This document shows, in pieces, positions 9,055-19,173 of a DNA stretch of 64,000 bases. Source of the DNA: Bin5 sp965204525 (GTDB lineage: Bacteria; Chloroflexota; Anaerolineae; Caldilineales; Caldilineaceae); assembly GCA_965204525.1 (NCBI GenBank), contig OZ241994.1, positions 868,001 to 932,000 of the forward strand, read 5' to 3'. Within the stretch, counting starts at the first letter, position 1; every line of letters starts with the position of its first letter. The position numbers and the translations under genes are program-made. The notes beneath the pieces are model-generated. The model worked only from the letters and a program-made list of their open reading frames with translations. It made no database searches and was not told the origin of the DNA.

Positions 9055-9140
9055 TTAATGGACTCTTAACGCAACGAATAAGGGTTGTTAACGCCTGAAG
9101 TGGGTTTCATCACAGGTCATTAACGTGATAGCGATATGCT
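9055..9140 (+). promoter_or_regulatory. Candidate Pho box array and -10 box before pstS
   Basis: TTAATG (9055), TTAACG (9066), TTAACG (9088) and TTAACG (9120) lie 11, 22 and 32 bp apart, so the first three are in 11-bp phase and the last is one base short. TATGCT at 9135-9140 begins 9 bp after the last hexamer, the same geometry as the array at 8477. This is the likely phosphate-starvation promoter of the pst operon, with a leader of about 130 bases before the pstS ATG at 9279. Confidence 0.7.
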
Positions 9141-9278
9141 GGCAGCAGTGGTTGGTATGAAATCCATTTCCTTGATTCTGAGGGAATGAGCCAAACGGGC
9201 GAAACGTCCCCGCGGGCTTTCATTGCAACTTTCTGCACCAGTAAGACAGCCACAAAGTCATCTGTCAAAGGAGAGAAA

Positions 9279-10289
9279 ATGCGTCGAGTATTGCTTGTTT
9301 GGTTTCTGATAGCCGCACTGGTACTGGCTGCATGCGGCGGCTCAGACGAGGAGGCGGCTTCAGTTGACGAGCCTGCCATGGAAGAGAAGACGATGGCCGC
9401 GGACGATATGTCTGACGGGCTGTCGGAGGTGAATCCTCTGGAAGTCAGCGGTGACATAATCACTGCCGGCAGTTCGACCGTCTTCCCCCTGTCCGAAGCG
9501 ATGGCCGAACGCTTCAAGGACGAAGGCTACGCCGACAACATCACCATCGACAGCATCGGCAGCGGGGCAGGCTTCGAGCGCTTCTGCGTCGCCGGTGAGT
9601 CCGATATCTCCAACGCAAGTCGGCCCATCAAGGACTCTGAACGGGAATCCTGCGGCGCTATCGACCGCATTCCGATTGAGTTCCGCGTCGGTACCGACGC
9701 GCTGGCCGTTACCGTCAGCAAGGACAACGACTTCGTTGACAACCTGTCCATGGAGCAGCTGGCGATGGTTTTCTCCACCGCCACTACCTGGGCTGATGTC
9801 AATCCCGACTGGCCGGCCGAGCCGATTCAGCGTTTCAGCCCCGGCACCGACAGCGGTACATTCGACTACTTCGTCGAAGAGGTCTTCGACAAGGACAAGG
9901 AGCCGATCCTGAGCGCCGACGCCATCCAGATGTCCGAGGATGACAACGTTCTGGTCCAGGGCGTCACCGGCAGCCCCTACGCCGTCGGTTACTTCGGCTA
10001 CGCCTACTACCAGGAGAACGCCGACACCCTGAAGATCGTCGCCATCAACGGTGTCGAGGCGACGGCCGCCAACGTCGACAACGCCAGCTACCCGCTGGCC
10101 CGCCCGCTCTTCATCTACTCCGATGCAGGCATCATGGCCGAAAAACCACAGGTCGCCGCCTTCATCAACTTCTACCTGACATACGTCAACGAGGAGATTG
10201 AGCGCGTGGGTTACTTCCCGGCTGAGAGTTCCGTTCTCGAAGCCGCCAAGCAGAGCCTTTTGAACGCGATGAAGGCCATGGAACAGTAA
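9279..10289 (+). CDS. pstS: Phosphate ABC transporter, phosphate-binding lipoprotein
   Basis: The start at 9279 is set by AAAGGAGAG just upstream and gives a 336-residue precursor. The signal peptide ends in a lipobox (VLAAC), so the protein is lipid-anchored outside the membrane, as expected in a lineage using lipoprotein binding proteins. An acidic linker follows (about 22-55). The phosphate-binding residues lie in AGSSTVFPLSEAMAERF, IGSGAGFERF, SDISNASRPI and PGTDSGTFDYF, all typical of PstS. It is the first gene of pstSCAB and follows a Pho-box-like array. Confidence 0.95.
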   Translation: MRRVLLVWFLIAALVLAACGGSDEEAASVDEPAMEEKTMAADDMSDGLSEVNPLEVSGDIITAGSSTVFPLSEAMAERFKDEGYADNITIDSIGSGAGFERFCVAGESDISNASRPIKDSERESCGAIDRIPIEFRVGTDALAVTVSKDNDFVDNLSMEQLAMVFSTATTWADVNPDWPAEPIQRFSPGTDSGTFDYFVEEVFDKDKEPILSADAIQMSEDDNVLVQGVTGSPYAVGYFGYAYYQENADTLKIVAINGVEATAANVDNASYPLARPLFIYSDAGIMAEKPQVAAFINFYLTYVNEEIERVGYFPAESSVLEAAKQSLLNAMKAMEQ

Positions 10290-10525
10290 GTCGTCATGAA
10301 TCGGGTTGCCCGCGACGGCAACTTTAGTTTGCAACGTCAGGAGTTGGGGTTCAGGGTGTATCCCTGGCCCCAACTTTCCTAATTGCAGGCAATGGGATTA
10401 GAATGGGCCGCAAGCGGAGGCCGACCTCCCCTTGGCAGATGAAGTGGAGTTAATCGGGCGCAGTTCTTCGAAGAGAAACGTGCGCCAACCAGTTAGCCGC
10501 AAACTCTTGAGAAGCGAGGGAAATC

Positions 10526-11536
10526 ATGACACGATCGGCGCCAATAGCGCAAGCCGCCATTTCTGCTGAGTCGATGCGAGGGCCGATGGCAGGCGCTGAA
10601 AGCAAAGGCGAGTCAGTCCTGGGAGGGGGACCCCCGTTGGACCTGAGTCGCAAGCCGAGAGTCACCGAGTCGTTAATCCAGGGATTCCTGTTTCTTTGCG
10701 GCGCCATTTCTATTCTCACGACCTTTGGCATTGTCTATGTGCTGGGGCGTGAGTCACTTCTCTTCTTCGCCAACGAGGAAGTGAACTTACTCAAATTTTT
10801 CGGGGGAACCGAGTGGCAGCCGGCCATTGGAAGGTTTGGCATCTGGCCGCTGGTAACCGCCACTTTCATGGCCAGCTTGATAGCGATGGCGGTAGCGCTG
10901 CCAATGGGACTATGTATCGCCATCTATTTGAGCGAGTACGCCCCCCAGCGAACGCGGAGCATCTTGAAGCCGATTCTCGAGGTTTTGGCGGGGATTCCAA
11001 CCGTTGTATACGGATATTTCGCATTGACATTCATGACGCCCCTATTGCGCGGCATATTCGGCCGCGATATTGTTGAAATCTACAACACTGCCTCCGCTGG
11101 CATCGTAATCGGCATATTGGTTATCCCGCTCGTCAGCTCGATGAGTGAGGATGCGTTGAGCGCTGTTCCAAATTCGCTGCGCCAGGCCTCATATGGAGTG
11201 GGGGCCACGAGGCTGGAAACTGCAGTACGCATCGTATTGCCGGCTGCTCTCTCGGGAGTCGCAGCGGCCTTCATCGTGGCCATTTCCCGCGCGATCGGAG
11301 AGACGATGATCGTGGCCATCGCAGCCGGCGCCGGCCCGAATTTCACTGTCTCACCCTTTCGTGCGGCCGAAACAATGACGGGGCACATTGTGCGCATCAG
11401 TGGCGGCGACCTGAGTTACGATTCAATCGACTACAACAGCATCTTTGCCATCGGTCTGCTACTCTTCCTGCTGACGCTAAGTCTCAATGTCCTGAGCCAG
11501 TGGATTGTTCGCCGCTTCCGTGAGGAGTACGAATAA
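10526..11536 (+). CDS. pstC: Phosphate ABC transporter permease PstC
   Basis: The 336-residue protein has an extended polar N-terminus (about 50 residues) and then six membrane spans. The cytoplasmic coupling loop carries the EAA-like signature (DALSAVPNSLRQASYGVGAT near 210-230). ISRAIGETMIVAIAAGAGPN is the usual PstC C-terminal motif. It forms the channel with PstA. The gene follows pstS after 236 bp and its stop overlaps the pstA ATG by one base (TAATG), showing translational coupling. Confidence 0.95.
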   Translation: MTRSAPIAQAAISAESMRGPMAGAESKGESVLGGGPPLDLSRKPRVTESLIQGFLFLCGAISILTTFGIVYVLGRESLLFFANEEVNLLKFFGGTEWQPAIGRFGIWPLVTATFMASLIAMAVALPMGLCIAIYLSEYAPQRTRSILKPILEVLAGIPTVVYGYFALTFMTPLLRGIFGRDIVEIYNTASAGIVIGILVIPLVSSMSEDALSAVPNSLRQASYGVGATRLETAVRIVLPAALSGVAAAFIVAISRAIGETMIVAIAAGAGPNFTVSPFRAAETMTGHIVRISGGDLSYDSIDYNSIFAIGLLLFLLTLSLNVLSQWIVRRFREEYE

Positions 11537-12828
11537 TGGCTATCCACCAGCAGCAAACTGTATCGCAGCCTGCTGACGGGCTAATGCCCTCGGGGACTGC
11601 CCATCACGAACAGGTCGTTGCGCGGCAGCGCCGGGGACGGATCTGGGCGATAGTCTTTCAGGCGGCAATGCTCTCCGGCATCGTTGCACTGTGCGCCCTT
11701 CTCTTAAACATCCTCAATCAGTCATTCGGCTACGTCGCGATTGTAAACACTATTGATCCCGCAGAACTGGCAGTTGACGGTGTGCCGCTGAACGAGTTGC
11801 CTAAAGACAATCTGGTAGAGATTCTGGAAGCGAATATCTCCGCGGGGCTGATGCGTCGCTATGAGAATGACATGCCCTTTGCTGAGAGAAGCCGCGAAAA
11901 TGTACATGACTTGATTCTGGAACGCGTGGTAGAACCGCAAGTGGAAGCGACCTGGGGTCTTTTCAATTCCATTTTCGCACGAGAGAGCGTGTTCGCAGAG
12001 GCTGAAGAGCGGTTCCCCGGTTCCGATGTCTATTTTCGGAGCTGGCTTACGACCAGTTTCATAAGTAAGTCGCAGTCGAGCGAACCGCTGCGTGCCGGCG
12101 TACGGACCGCGATCTTCGGCTCACTGTGGGTGGTTGCCATTACAATACTGTTTTCTTTTCCCATTGGCGTAGGAGCAGCGATCTACCTGGAGGAGTACGC
12201 GCAGAAGGAGCGGCTCCTCAACAGGTTGATTCAGACCAATATCAATAACCTGGCCGGCGTTCCATCGATTATCTACGGAATGTTGGGGCTGGCAATCTTC
12301 GTTCGGATTCTGGAAGTATTCACCAGTGGAGCCTTCCTGGGCATTGGTGACCAGTCCACCGCCAACGGCCGTACAATCATATCGGCCGGTCTGACACTTG
12401 GTCTGCTGATCCTGCCTCTGATCATAATCAACGGTCAGGAGGCGATTCGAGCCGTTCCCAACTCACTGCGTCAGGCTGGTTTTGGATTGGGCGCGACGCA
12501 CTGGCAGGTAATCTGGCATCACGTCTTGCCGAGCGCCATGCCAGGCGTCTTGACCGGGACGATTCTGGCTGTAAGCCGGGCAATTGGAGAGACAGCCCCG
12601 TTGGTGGTTGTCGGCGCTTCAACTTTCATCGCCCTGGACCCCAGTGGGCCATTCTCCAAGTTCACCGTGCTGCCTATTCAGATCTACCAGTGGACCTCGC
12701 GGCCGCAGGATGAGTTCCGGAATCTGGCCGCGGCAGCCATTCTGGTCCTTCTCATTCTACTGCTGTCCTTAAACGCCTCCGCGGTGCTATTGCGAAATCG
12801 CTTTGACCGCAGTCGGGCTATCGCATAG
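11536..12828 (+). CDS. pstA: Phosphate ABC transporter permease PstA with an extra extracytoplasmic domain
   Basis: At 430 residues this is well above the roughly 280-300 usual for PstA. The extra length lies between the first span (about 40-62) and the second (about 195-218): about 130 polar residues (from about 63 to 190), rich in Glu and Arg, containing DGVPLNELPKDNLVEILEAN. The rest is normal, including the coupling loop EAIRAVPNSLRQAGFGLGAT and SRAIGETAPLVVVGA. The insertion should face the outside, where it could contact PstS. It overlaps pstC by one base. Confidence 0.93.
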   Translation: MAIHQQQTVSQPADGLMPSGTAHHEQVVARQRRGRIWAIVFQAAMLSGIVALCALLLNILNQSFGYVAIVNTIDPAELAVDGVPLNELPKDNLVEILEANISAGLMRRYENDMPFAERSRENVHDLILERVVEPQVEATWGLFNSIFARESVFAEAEERFPGSDVYFRSWLTTSFISKSQSSEPLRAGVRTAIFGSLWVVAITILFSFPIGVGAAIYLEEYAQKERLLNRLIQTNINNLAGVPSIIYGMLGLAIFVRILEVFTSGAFLGIGDQSTANGRTIISAGLTLGLLILPLIIINGQEAIRAVPNSLRQAGFGLGATHWQVIWHHVLPSAMPGVLTGTILAVSRAIGETAPLVVVGASTFIALDPSGPFSKFTVLPIQIYQWTSRPQDEFRNLAAAAILVLLILLLSLNASAVLLRNRFDRSRAIA

Positions 12829-12844
12829 AGGAGAATCCGAAAAC

Positions 12845-13678
12845 ATGACAGTTGCGATTAAACGCCCCTCGCAGACCCAGACTGAAACGATCAGCTCTAC
12901 GCCCAATGGGACTGGCGGGAATGCTATTGAAGCCGAAAGAATGAGTGTCTTTTACGGCGACTTTTGCGCAGTGCGCGATGTAGACATGACAGTACCGTCA
13001 AACAAGATCACAGCCATCATCGGTCCCTCAGGTTGCGGCAAGAGCACGGTTCTTCGCTGTTTCAACCGAATGAACGATCTGATCGCCAGTGTGCGAATCG
13101 AAGGTGAAGTCCTGTTTCAGGGACAGAACATCTACGACAGTGACGTAGATCCTGTAGAAGTTCGACGCCGCATCGGTATGGTCTTTCAGAAGCCAAACCC
13201 ATTTCCGAAAACGATCTATGAGAACGTCGCCTGGGGAACACGAATAAACGGCTTCCGCGGGGACATGGACGAGATGGTCGAAAAGGCACTGCGGTCGGCT
13301 GCCTTGTGGGATGAGGTAAAGGACAAACTGCAACAGAGTGCACTCGGTCTCTCCGGTGGACAGCAACAGCGGTTGTGTATCGCCAGAGCGATTGCGGTTG
13401 AGCCGGAGATCATTCTCATGGACGAGCCGGCTTCGGCCTTGGATCCGATCGCCACGCTGCGCATTGAAGATCTGATGAAGGAGTTGTCGGAGAAGTACAC
13501 GATTATCGTTGTCACGCACAACATGCAGCAGGCAGCCCGGATTTCGGACTACACTGCCTTCTTCAGCGTAGATGACAAACGAGCCGGGAATCTGATAGAG
13601 TTTGACGATACCGAGAAGATCTTCACAAATCCGAGTCAGAAGAGCACGGAAGACTACATTACCGGGCGCTTCGGCTAA
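12845..13678 (+). CDS. pstB: Phosphate ABC transporter ATP-binding protein
   Basis: The 277-residue ATPase has Walker A GPSGCGKST, Q-loop VFQKPNPFPKTI (a PstB hallmark), signature LSGGQQQRLCIARAIA, Walker B IILMDEPASALD and the switch His in VTHNMQQAARISDYTAFF. The ATG at 12845 is preceded by GAGGAG; an upstream in-frame start at 12803 overlaps pstA and is less likely. It powers the PstCA channel. It lies 16 bp after pstA. Confidence 0.96.
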   Translation: MTVAIKRPSQTQTETISSTPNGTGGNAIEAERMSVFYGDFCAVRDVDMTVPSNKITAIIGPSGCGKSTVLRCFNRMNDLIASVRIEGEVLFQGQNIYDSDVDPVEVRRRIGMVFQKPNPFPKTIYENVAWGTRINGFRGDMDEMVEKALRSAALWDEVKDKLQQSALGLSGGQQQRLCIARAIAVEPEIILMDEPASALDPIATLRIEDLMKELSEKYTIIVVTHNMQQAARISDYTAFFSVDDKRAGNLIEFDDTEKIFTNPSQKSTEDYITGRFG

Positions 13679-13702
13679 GGTCGCACTCCCCGCGAGGTCA
13701 GC

Positions 13703-14128
13703 ATGAACATCGAAAAGAAGCGAGTTCTCATCTTATGCACGGGAAACTCTTGCCGCAGCCAGATGGCCGAGGGGCTCGTGAACGCCTATCTAGGCGAGAG
13801 TTGGCAGGCTTTTTCGGCCGGCACGGCGCCTTCAGGCATGGTACATCCACTCGCGGTGCGGGCGATGGCGGAGATAGATATAGACATTCGTGATGGAGCG
13901 ACAGAGTCGGTTGAGGTTTATCGAGAATTGCATCCGGACCTCGTGGTCACGGTCTGCGATAGCGCGGCCAGGAATTGCCCGGTCTGGTTGGGGGACGAGG
14001 AAGTCACCCACATGCCGTTTGACGACCCGACAAAAGTGATAGGCAGCGATTCAGAAAGGATTTCGGCCTGCAGGCAGGTACGGGATCTGATGCGTGACAA
14101 GCTGCTCACGTACCTTCAGAATCGATAG
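13703..14128 (+). CDS. arsC: Thioredoxin-coupled arsenate reductase
   Basis: The 141-residue product has the low-molecular-weight phosphatase fold with the P-loop Cys12-TGNSC-Arg18 (CX5R). Cys85 and Cys92 (VTVCDSAARNCPVW) match the Cys82/Cys89 redox pair of the Bacillus/Staphylococcus ArsC, which relays a disulfide to thioredoxin. Arsenate would be reduced to arsenite in the cytoplasm. Its place between pstB and phoU, with gaps of only about 25 bp, suggests co-expression with phosphate uptake, because Pst also admits arsenate. No arsenite pump gene is visible in the window. A protein-tyrosine phosphatase role is possible but less likely given the cysteines. Confidence 0.85.
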   Translation: MNIEKKRVLILCTGNSCRSQMAEGLVNAYLGESWQAFSAGTAPSGMVHPLAVRAMAEIDIDIRDGATESVEVYRELHPDLVVTVCDSAARNCPVWLGDEEVTHMPFDDPTKVIGSDSERISACRQVRDLMRDKLLTYLQNR

Positions 14129-14154
14129 TCCTTCGGAAGGAAAGGAGACCATCG

Positions 14155-14823
14155 ATGGGACAGCTCCTGCGGACCTCTTTTGCCAGGGAACTGGAGACGC
14201 TCCAAACTGATACATTGATGTTGGGAAGCATGGTGATCCAGGCTCTGAAGGAATCAGTAGAAGCGTTGCGGCGCAGAGACATGGAGACCGCCAGGCGTCT
14301 GATCAAAGAAGATGAAATAATCAACAAGAAGCGTTTCGAGATCGAGGCCGACTGTCTGCGATTGATTGCGACGCAACAGCCAATGGCAGGGAACCTGCGG
14401 TTGATAGCAGCAGTGCTGGAGATCAGCACAGAATTGGAACGGATTGGCGATTACGCCAAAGGTATTGGCCGAATAATCCTGCTGATTGGGCCTGAGGCAC
14501 TGATCAAGCCATTGGTTGACATACCCCGCATGTGCGAAATCGCTACGACTATGCTACAACAGGCACTCGATGCCTTCCTGACTCAGGACCTGGAAGCCGC
14601 ACGAACGATTCCGCTGCGAGACGATGAGGTGGACGCGCTTTACAATCAGGTCCACCGTGACCTGATTGCCATGATTTTGGAAGACCCCACTCTGATTGAC
14701 CGCTCAAATTACTTGCTTTGGGCAGCGCACAATTTGGAACGGGCCGCCGACAGGGTGACCAACATTTGTGAGCGGATCATCTTCACCGTAACCGGTGAAT
14801 TCATCGAGTTTGACATGAATTGA
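14155..14823 (+). CDS. phoU: Phosphate signalling protein PhoU
   Basis: The 222-residue protein is two repeated three-helix PhoU domains (about 10-100 and 118-210) with the typical acidic metal-binding patterns ELERIGDYAKGIG and NLERAADRVTNICERIIF. PhoU links PstB activity to the PhoR kinase and represses the Pho response when phosphate is plentiful. AAAGGAG precedes the ATG. It is the last gene of the pst operon. Confidence 0.95.
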   Translation: MGQLLRTSFARELETLQTDTLMLGSMVIQALKESVEALRRRDMETARRLIKEDEIINKKRFEIEADCLRLIATQQPMAGNLRLIAAVLEISTELERIGDYAKGIGRIILLIGPEALIKPLVDIPRMCEIATTMLQQALDAFLTQDLEAARTIPLRDDEVDALYNQVHRDLIAMILEDPTLIDRSNYLLWAAHNLERAADRVTNICERIIFTVTGEFIEFDMN

Positions 14824-15233
14824 GGGCGGTCCGGCCAGTCTCCATCCGCCATTAGTGCGGGCGTCCATTCGGATTCCCCTTATGTTCCTCCTCCACCCAG
14901 GGACAAGCCTCTTTCGACTCCATCGCCAACCTTAGCCGTCACTTTATCGCTGAAAAGCCGGGCTTGTCGTAAGACCAGACAGAACATTCTCTTGAAGAAT
15001 TCGGCGTTGCTGAAGACTCAGATTTGACCGGAGACAGACCAGATTCTTTGAGGTCCCATTTCTTCCTATGCAAGGTTGACGTGTGGCTGCGTATCATATA
15101 GAATTGTGGCCAATCTACACACGGTCCTTGCACAGTCTTTCCGATGGGATTCTGGAGTTTGCATAAATCGAGAAGTTCCCTTATCATTCGGGACGCAGTC
15201 GCGGAACCCCCCTTAGCCGTTGTTTCAGGAGCA
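14824..15233. other. Intergenic stretch after phoU, no gene seen
   Basis: About 400 bases separate phoU from the promoter of the lipoprotein gene. I see no convincing coding frame on either strand and no clear terminator hairpin with a T tract. TATAGAATTG occurs here near 15097 and again near 15243, within the following promoter region; both could be -10-like elements. Confidence 0.5.
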
Positions 15234-15262
15234 TTGTCTCTGTATAGAATTGATGGTACAAT
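15234..15262 (+). promoter_or_regulatory. Candidate sigma-70-type promoter for the lipoprotein gene
   Basis: TTGTCT at 15234-15239 and TACAAT at 15257-15262 are separated by exactly 17 bp. Transcription would start near 15269, about 100 bases before the ATG at 15370. Confidence 0.5.
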
Positions 15263-15369
15263 GCCCGCACAGTTCAAGTAGCGGGATTGATCATAGTCGT
15301 TCGTGTTTTTCGAACTCTTGCAGAACTCAATCATTACCCTTTTTCTTGACCGCCCTTAGGAGGTATGAA

Positions 15370-16335
15370 ATGCTCAATCGACGTGTGAGGTTCTGGGCCG
15401 CCATAATGCTTATAGCAGTTATTGCTCTTGCGGGCTGTGCACCCCGAGCTGGTCAGGGTAGCATCGATGCCGATGCCGACCAATTGGTAATTGACCTGCC
15501 TGCGCTGGTGCTTGACTTTGGCATGGACGGGACTGCTGCGATCAAGAACGCTGCCCTGGCCGACCTGGTAGGTGGTCTTGGCGTGGATCTGGATTTGCAG
15601 GTAGGACCGGAAGTGGTTTTTGCACTGGGAGCAAGCAACATACAGCACATCCAGGTGAGCAATACGCCTGAGGGTCTACTGCTGCTGGTCAATGGTCGGA
15701 GTATTCCGAACATCAGCTATGACGGCGATTCCCTGAACGCTCTGCCTGGTGCGCTGAACACATTTGGCGTGGCCGTTCCCATGGCAGACCTGCTCTTTGC
15801 CCTCGTTGACAGTATCGGGATCGGCGTGATTGCCCGCTTCCCGGCTGCGCCAGGAGCTGAGGAGATTCCGCTGTACGTCGAAGGTGACAGTGCAGCAGCG
15901 ATGGCCGCCAAGGCCGCGCAGGAAGAGTTCCTGGCCGCGGTAGGTACACCGCCGCGAATCAATCTGCCTGTCTTCTATGGGGCTGACGGCAGCATCAGTA
16001 TCGGTGATCTGTCGATCCAGGAGATGCAGGAGATGACGGGAGGCTCACTTGGGGCTCTCGAGATGGGGCTTGCCTCGCTCAGTATGGTTAGAGGCATGGG
16101 GATTTCCCAGCTTGGCATCAGCACCGGAGCCGACGGAATTACGATTTCCATTGACGGCAACACCCTGCCGACTCTGGACTGGTCGGACGGCAAAGCCAGC
16201 AATCTGATCGAGTTGATCACCGAAATTCCGTTGCTGGACATGGCAATGCCGGGCATGGGCTCGATGATGCCAATGATCCACCAGATTCTCCCACTGGTCC
16301 AGGCGACAGATTTCGACTTGACATTGCATTTCTAA
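15370..16335 (+). CDS. Lipoprotein of unknown function with an internal duplication
   Basis: The ATG at 15370 follows AGGAGG. The 321-residue precursor has a signal peptide with lipobox LAGC (Cys23). I do not recognise a named family. Two similar segments occur: VSNTPEGLLLLVNGRSIPNI near 97-116 and ISTGADGITISIDGNTLPTL near 254-273, each followed by a short helix. The pattern I...DG..I.+NG..LP.+.+D resembles the substrate-less beta-stalk repeats seen in other surface proteins. The C-terminus is Met-rich (MAMPGMGSMMPM). It is probably an externally exposed lipid-anchored protein transcribed alone and ended by a strong terminator. Confidence 0.8.
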   Translation: MLNRRVRFWAAIMLIAVIALAGCAPRAGQGSIDADADQLVIDLPALVLDFGMDGTAAIKNAALADLVGGLGVDLDLQVGPEVVFALGASNIQHIQVSNTPEGLLLLVNGRSIPNISYDGDSLNALPGALNTFGVAVPMADLLFALVDSIGIGVIARFPAAPGAEEIPLYVEGDSAAAMAAKAAQEEFLAAVGTPPRINLPVFYGADGSISIGDLSIQEMQEMTGGSLGALEMGLASLSMVRGMGISQLGISTGADGITISIDGNTLPTLDWSDGKASNLIELITEIPLLDMAMPGMGSMMPMIHQILPLVQATDFDLTLHF

Positions 16336-16404
16336 GTCAGGAACCGCCTGACAGGGCCTAGCTGGCGGCGCGGCCCCGACGAAATCGGGCGGTTGTACAG
16401 ATAG

Positions 16405-16446
16405 CAAAAAGAGGTGCGGCGACAGATTGCCGCACCTCTTTTTGCG
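16405..16446. terminator. Strong bidirectional rho-independent terminator
   Basis: CAAAAAGAGGTGCGGC pairs with GCCGCACCTCTTTTTG across an 8-base loop. A and T tracts flank the stem on both sides, so it can end transcripts of the lipoprotein gene (+) and of elp3 (-). Confidence 0.93.
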
Positions 16447-16493
16447 TTGTCGGAAATGGTTTTGCTGGGAAATCAAAGGCGAAGCTTTGGATT

Positions 16494-18233
<1,740 letters not shown>

Positions 18234-18297
18234 GGTGGCGGAAAGACTCTCCAGACTGTCGCTGAAGCTGGAATGCAAATCGAGGCGGACAGCAGGA

Positions 18298-19122
18298 ATG
18301 GAACTGAAGACGCAAAACAGGTTGCTGATGCTGAATCGCCGCTTCTACGAGCAAGTGGCCCACCACTTCGACGCAACGCGCCGGGGATGGACCTCGGGAC
18401 TTTGGGCCATTCTACCGTATTTCAGGGCCACCGGGAAGGAAAGGCTGTCTGTACTGGACGTTGGCTGTGGTAACGGCCGCTTCGCCCGGCTGCTAGAGGA
18501 AGCAGGTTTCGTCGCGTCCTACACGGGGGTTGACGGAAACGAGGCACTGCTCCGAATTGCGCGCAAGTCTTCTGCGAACCTCGCAGGAGTCGAGAGTCAG
18601 TTCATTCAGGCCGAACTGGCGAATACGGATTGGCACAGCGTTTTGGAGGCGAGTAGTCGCGCTGAGAGCAGACACGCCCACGCGACCACAGATTCGATTG
18701 AGTCGCCAAAGTATACCGTTGTTCTCTGCACGGCAACCGTACAACACCTGCCGGGTTATGCGCTGCGATTGCGACTCATGAGGGATCTTCAGAGCTTGAG
18801 CTCAGACTATGTCATTTTATCCTTTTGGCAGTTCCTGAGTAGCGACAGATTCCGGAGCAAGCTGGTCGACCCCGGCACAGTTGGTATCAGCCCTACCGAA
18901 CTGGAGCCAGGCGACGCGCTGCTGCCGTGGCGTCAAGGCGTAGAGTCAATCCGTTACGTTCACCAAGTCGACGACGCGGAATTGAGACAGTTGGCTGCCG
19001 ACGCAGGCCTGACGGTCTTGCACACGTTTCGCGCTGACGGCAAAGAGTCGGACCTGAATCTATATGCGATCCTCGGCCGCGCTGATGAAAACGCAGCGCT
19101 GGTTCAAGACGGTCCGAACTAA
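18298..19122 (+). CDS. SAM-dependent methyltransferase, Trm9/ABH8-like
   Basis: The 274-residue protein starts with NRRFYEQVAHHFDATRRGW, which resembles the N-terminal signature of Trm9 (VYNEIAPHFSQTR in yeast, from memory). Motif I is VLDVGCGNGRFARLL, the acidic motif II is YTGVDGNEALL, and VVLCTATVQHLPG matches the post-motif loop containing an H in Trm9-type enzymes. Trm9 converts cm5U34 to mcm5U34. It begins about 65 bp from, and divergent to, the elp3 gene, so the two likely act in one tRNA wobble pathway. A start at ATG 18328 is also possible. A generic small-molecule methyltransferase remains the alternative. Confidence 0.75.
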   Translation: MELKTQNRLLMLNRRFYEQVAHHFDATRRGWTSGLWAILPYFRATGKERLSVLDVGCGNGRFARLLEEAGFVASYTGVDGNEALLRIARKSSANLAGVESQFIQAELANTDWHSVLEASSRAESRHAHATTDSIESPKYTVVLCTATVQHLPGYALRLRLMRDLQSLSSDYVILSFWQFLSSDRFRSKLVDPGTVGISPTELEPGDALLPWRQGVESIRYVHQVDDAELRQLAADAGLTVLHTFRADGKESDLNLYAILGRADENAALVQDGPN

Positions 19123-19173
19123 GCAGATGTAACCGTTTCCTGACCTTTCACAAGACCGGATACACTGGGCGCC

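Noticed and set aside
9360..10373. Long open frame antisense to pstS (337 codons)
   Set aside because: It is Gly/Val/Asp-rich with no family motif and mirrors the codon pattern of pstS, which has all the expected motifs.
14939..15334. Minus-strand frame in the gap after phoU (131 codons)
   Set aside because: No family resemblance, no ribosome-binding site, and it overlaps the promoter of the lipoprotein gene.
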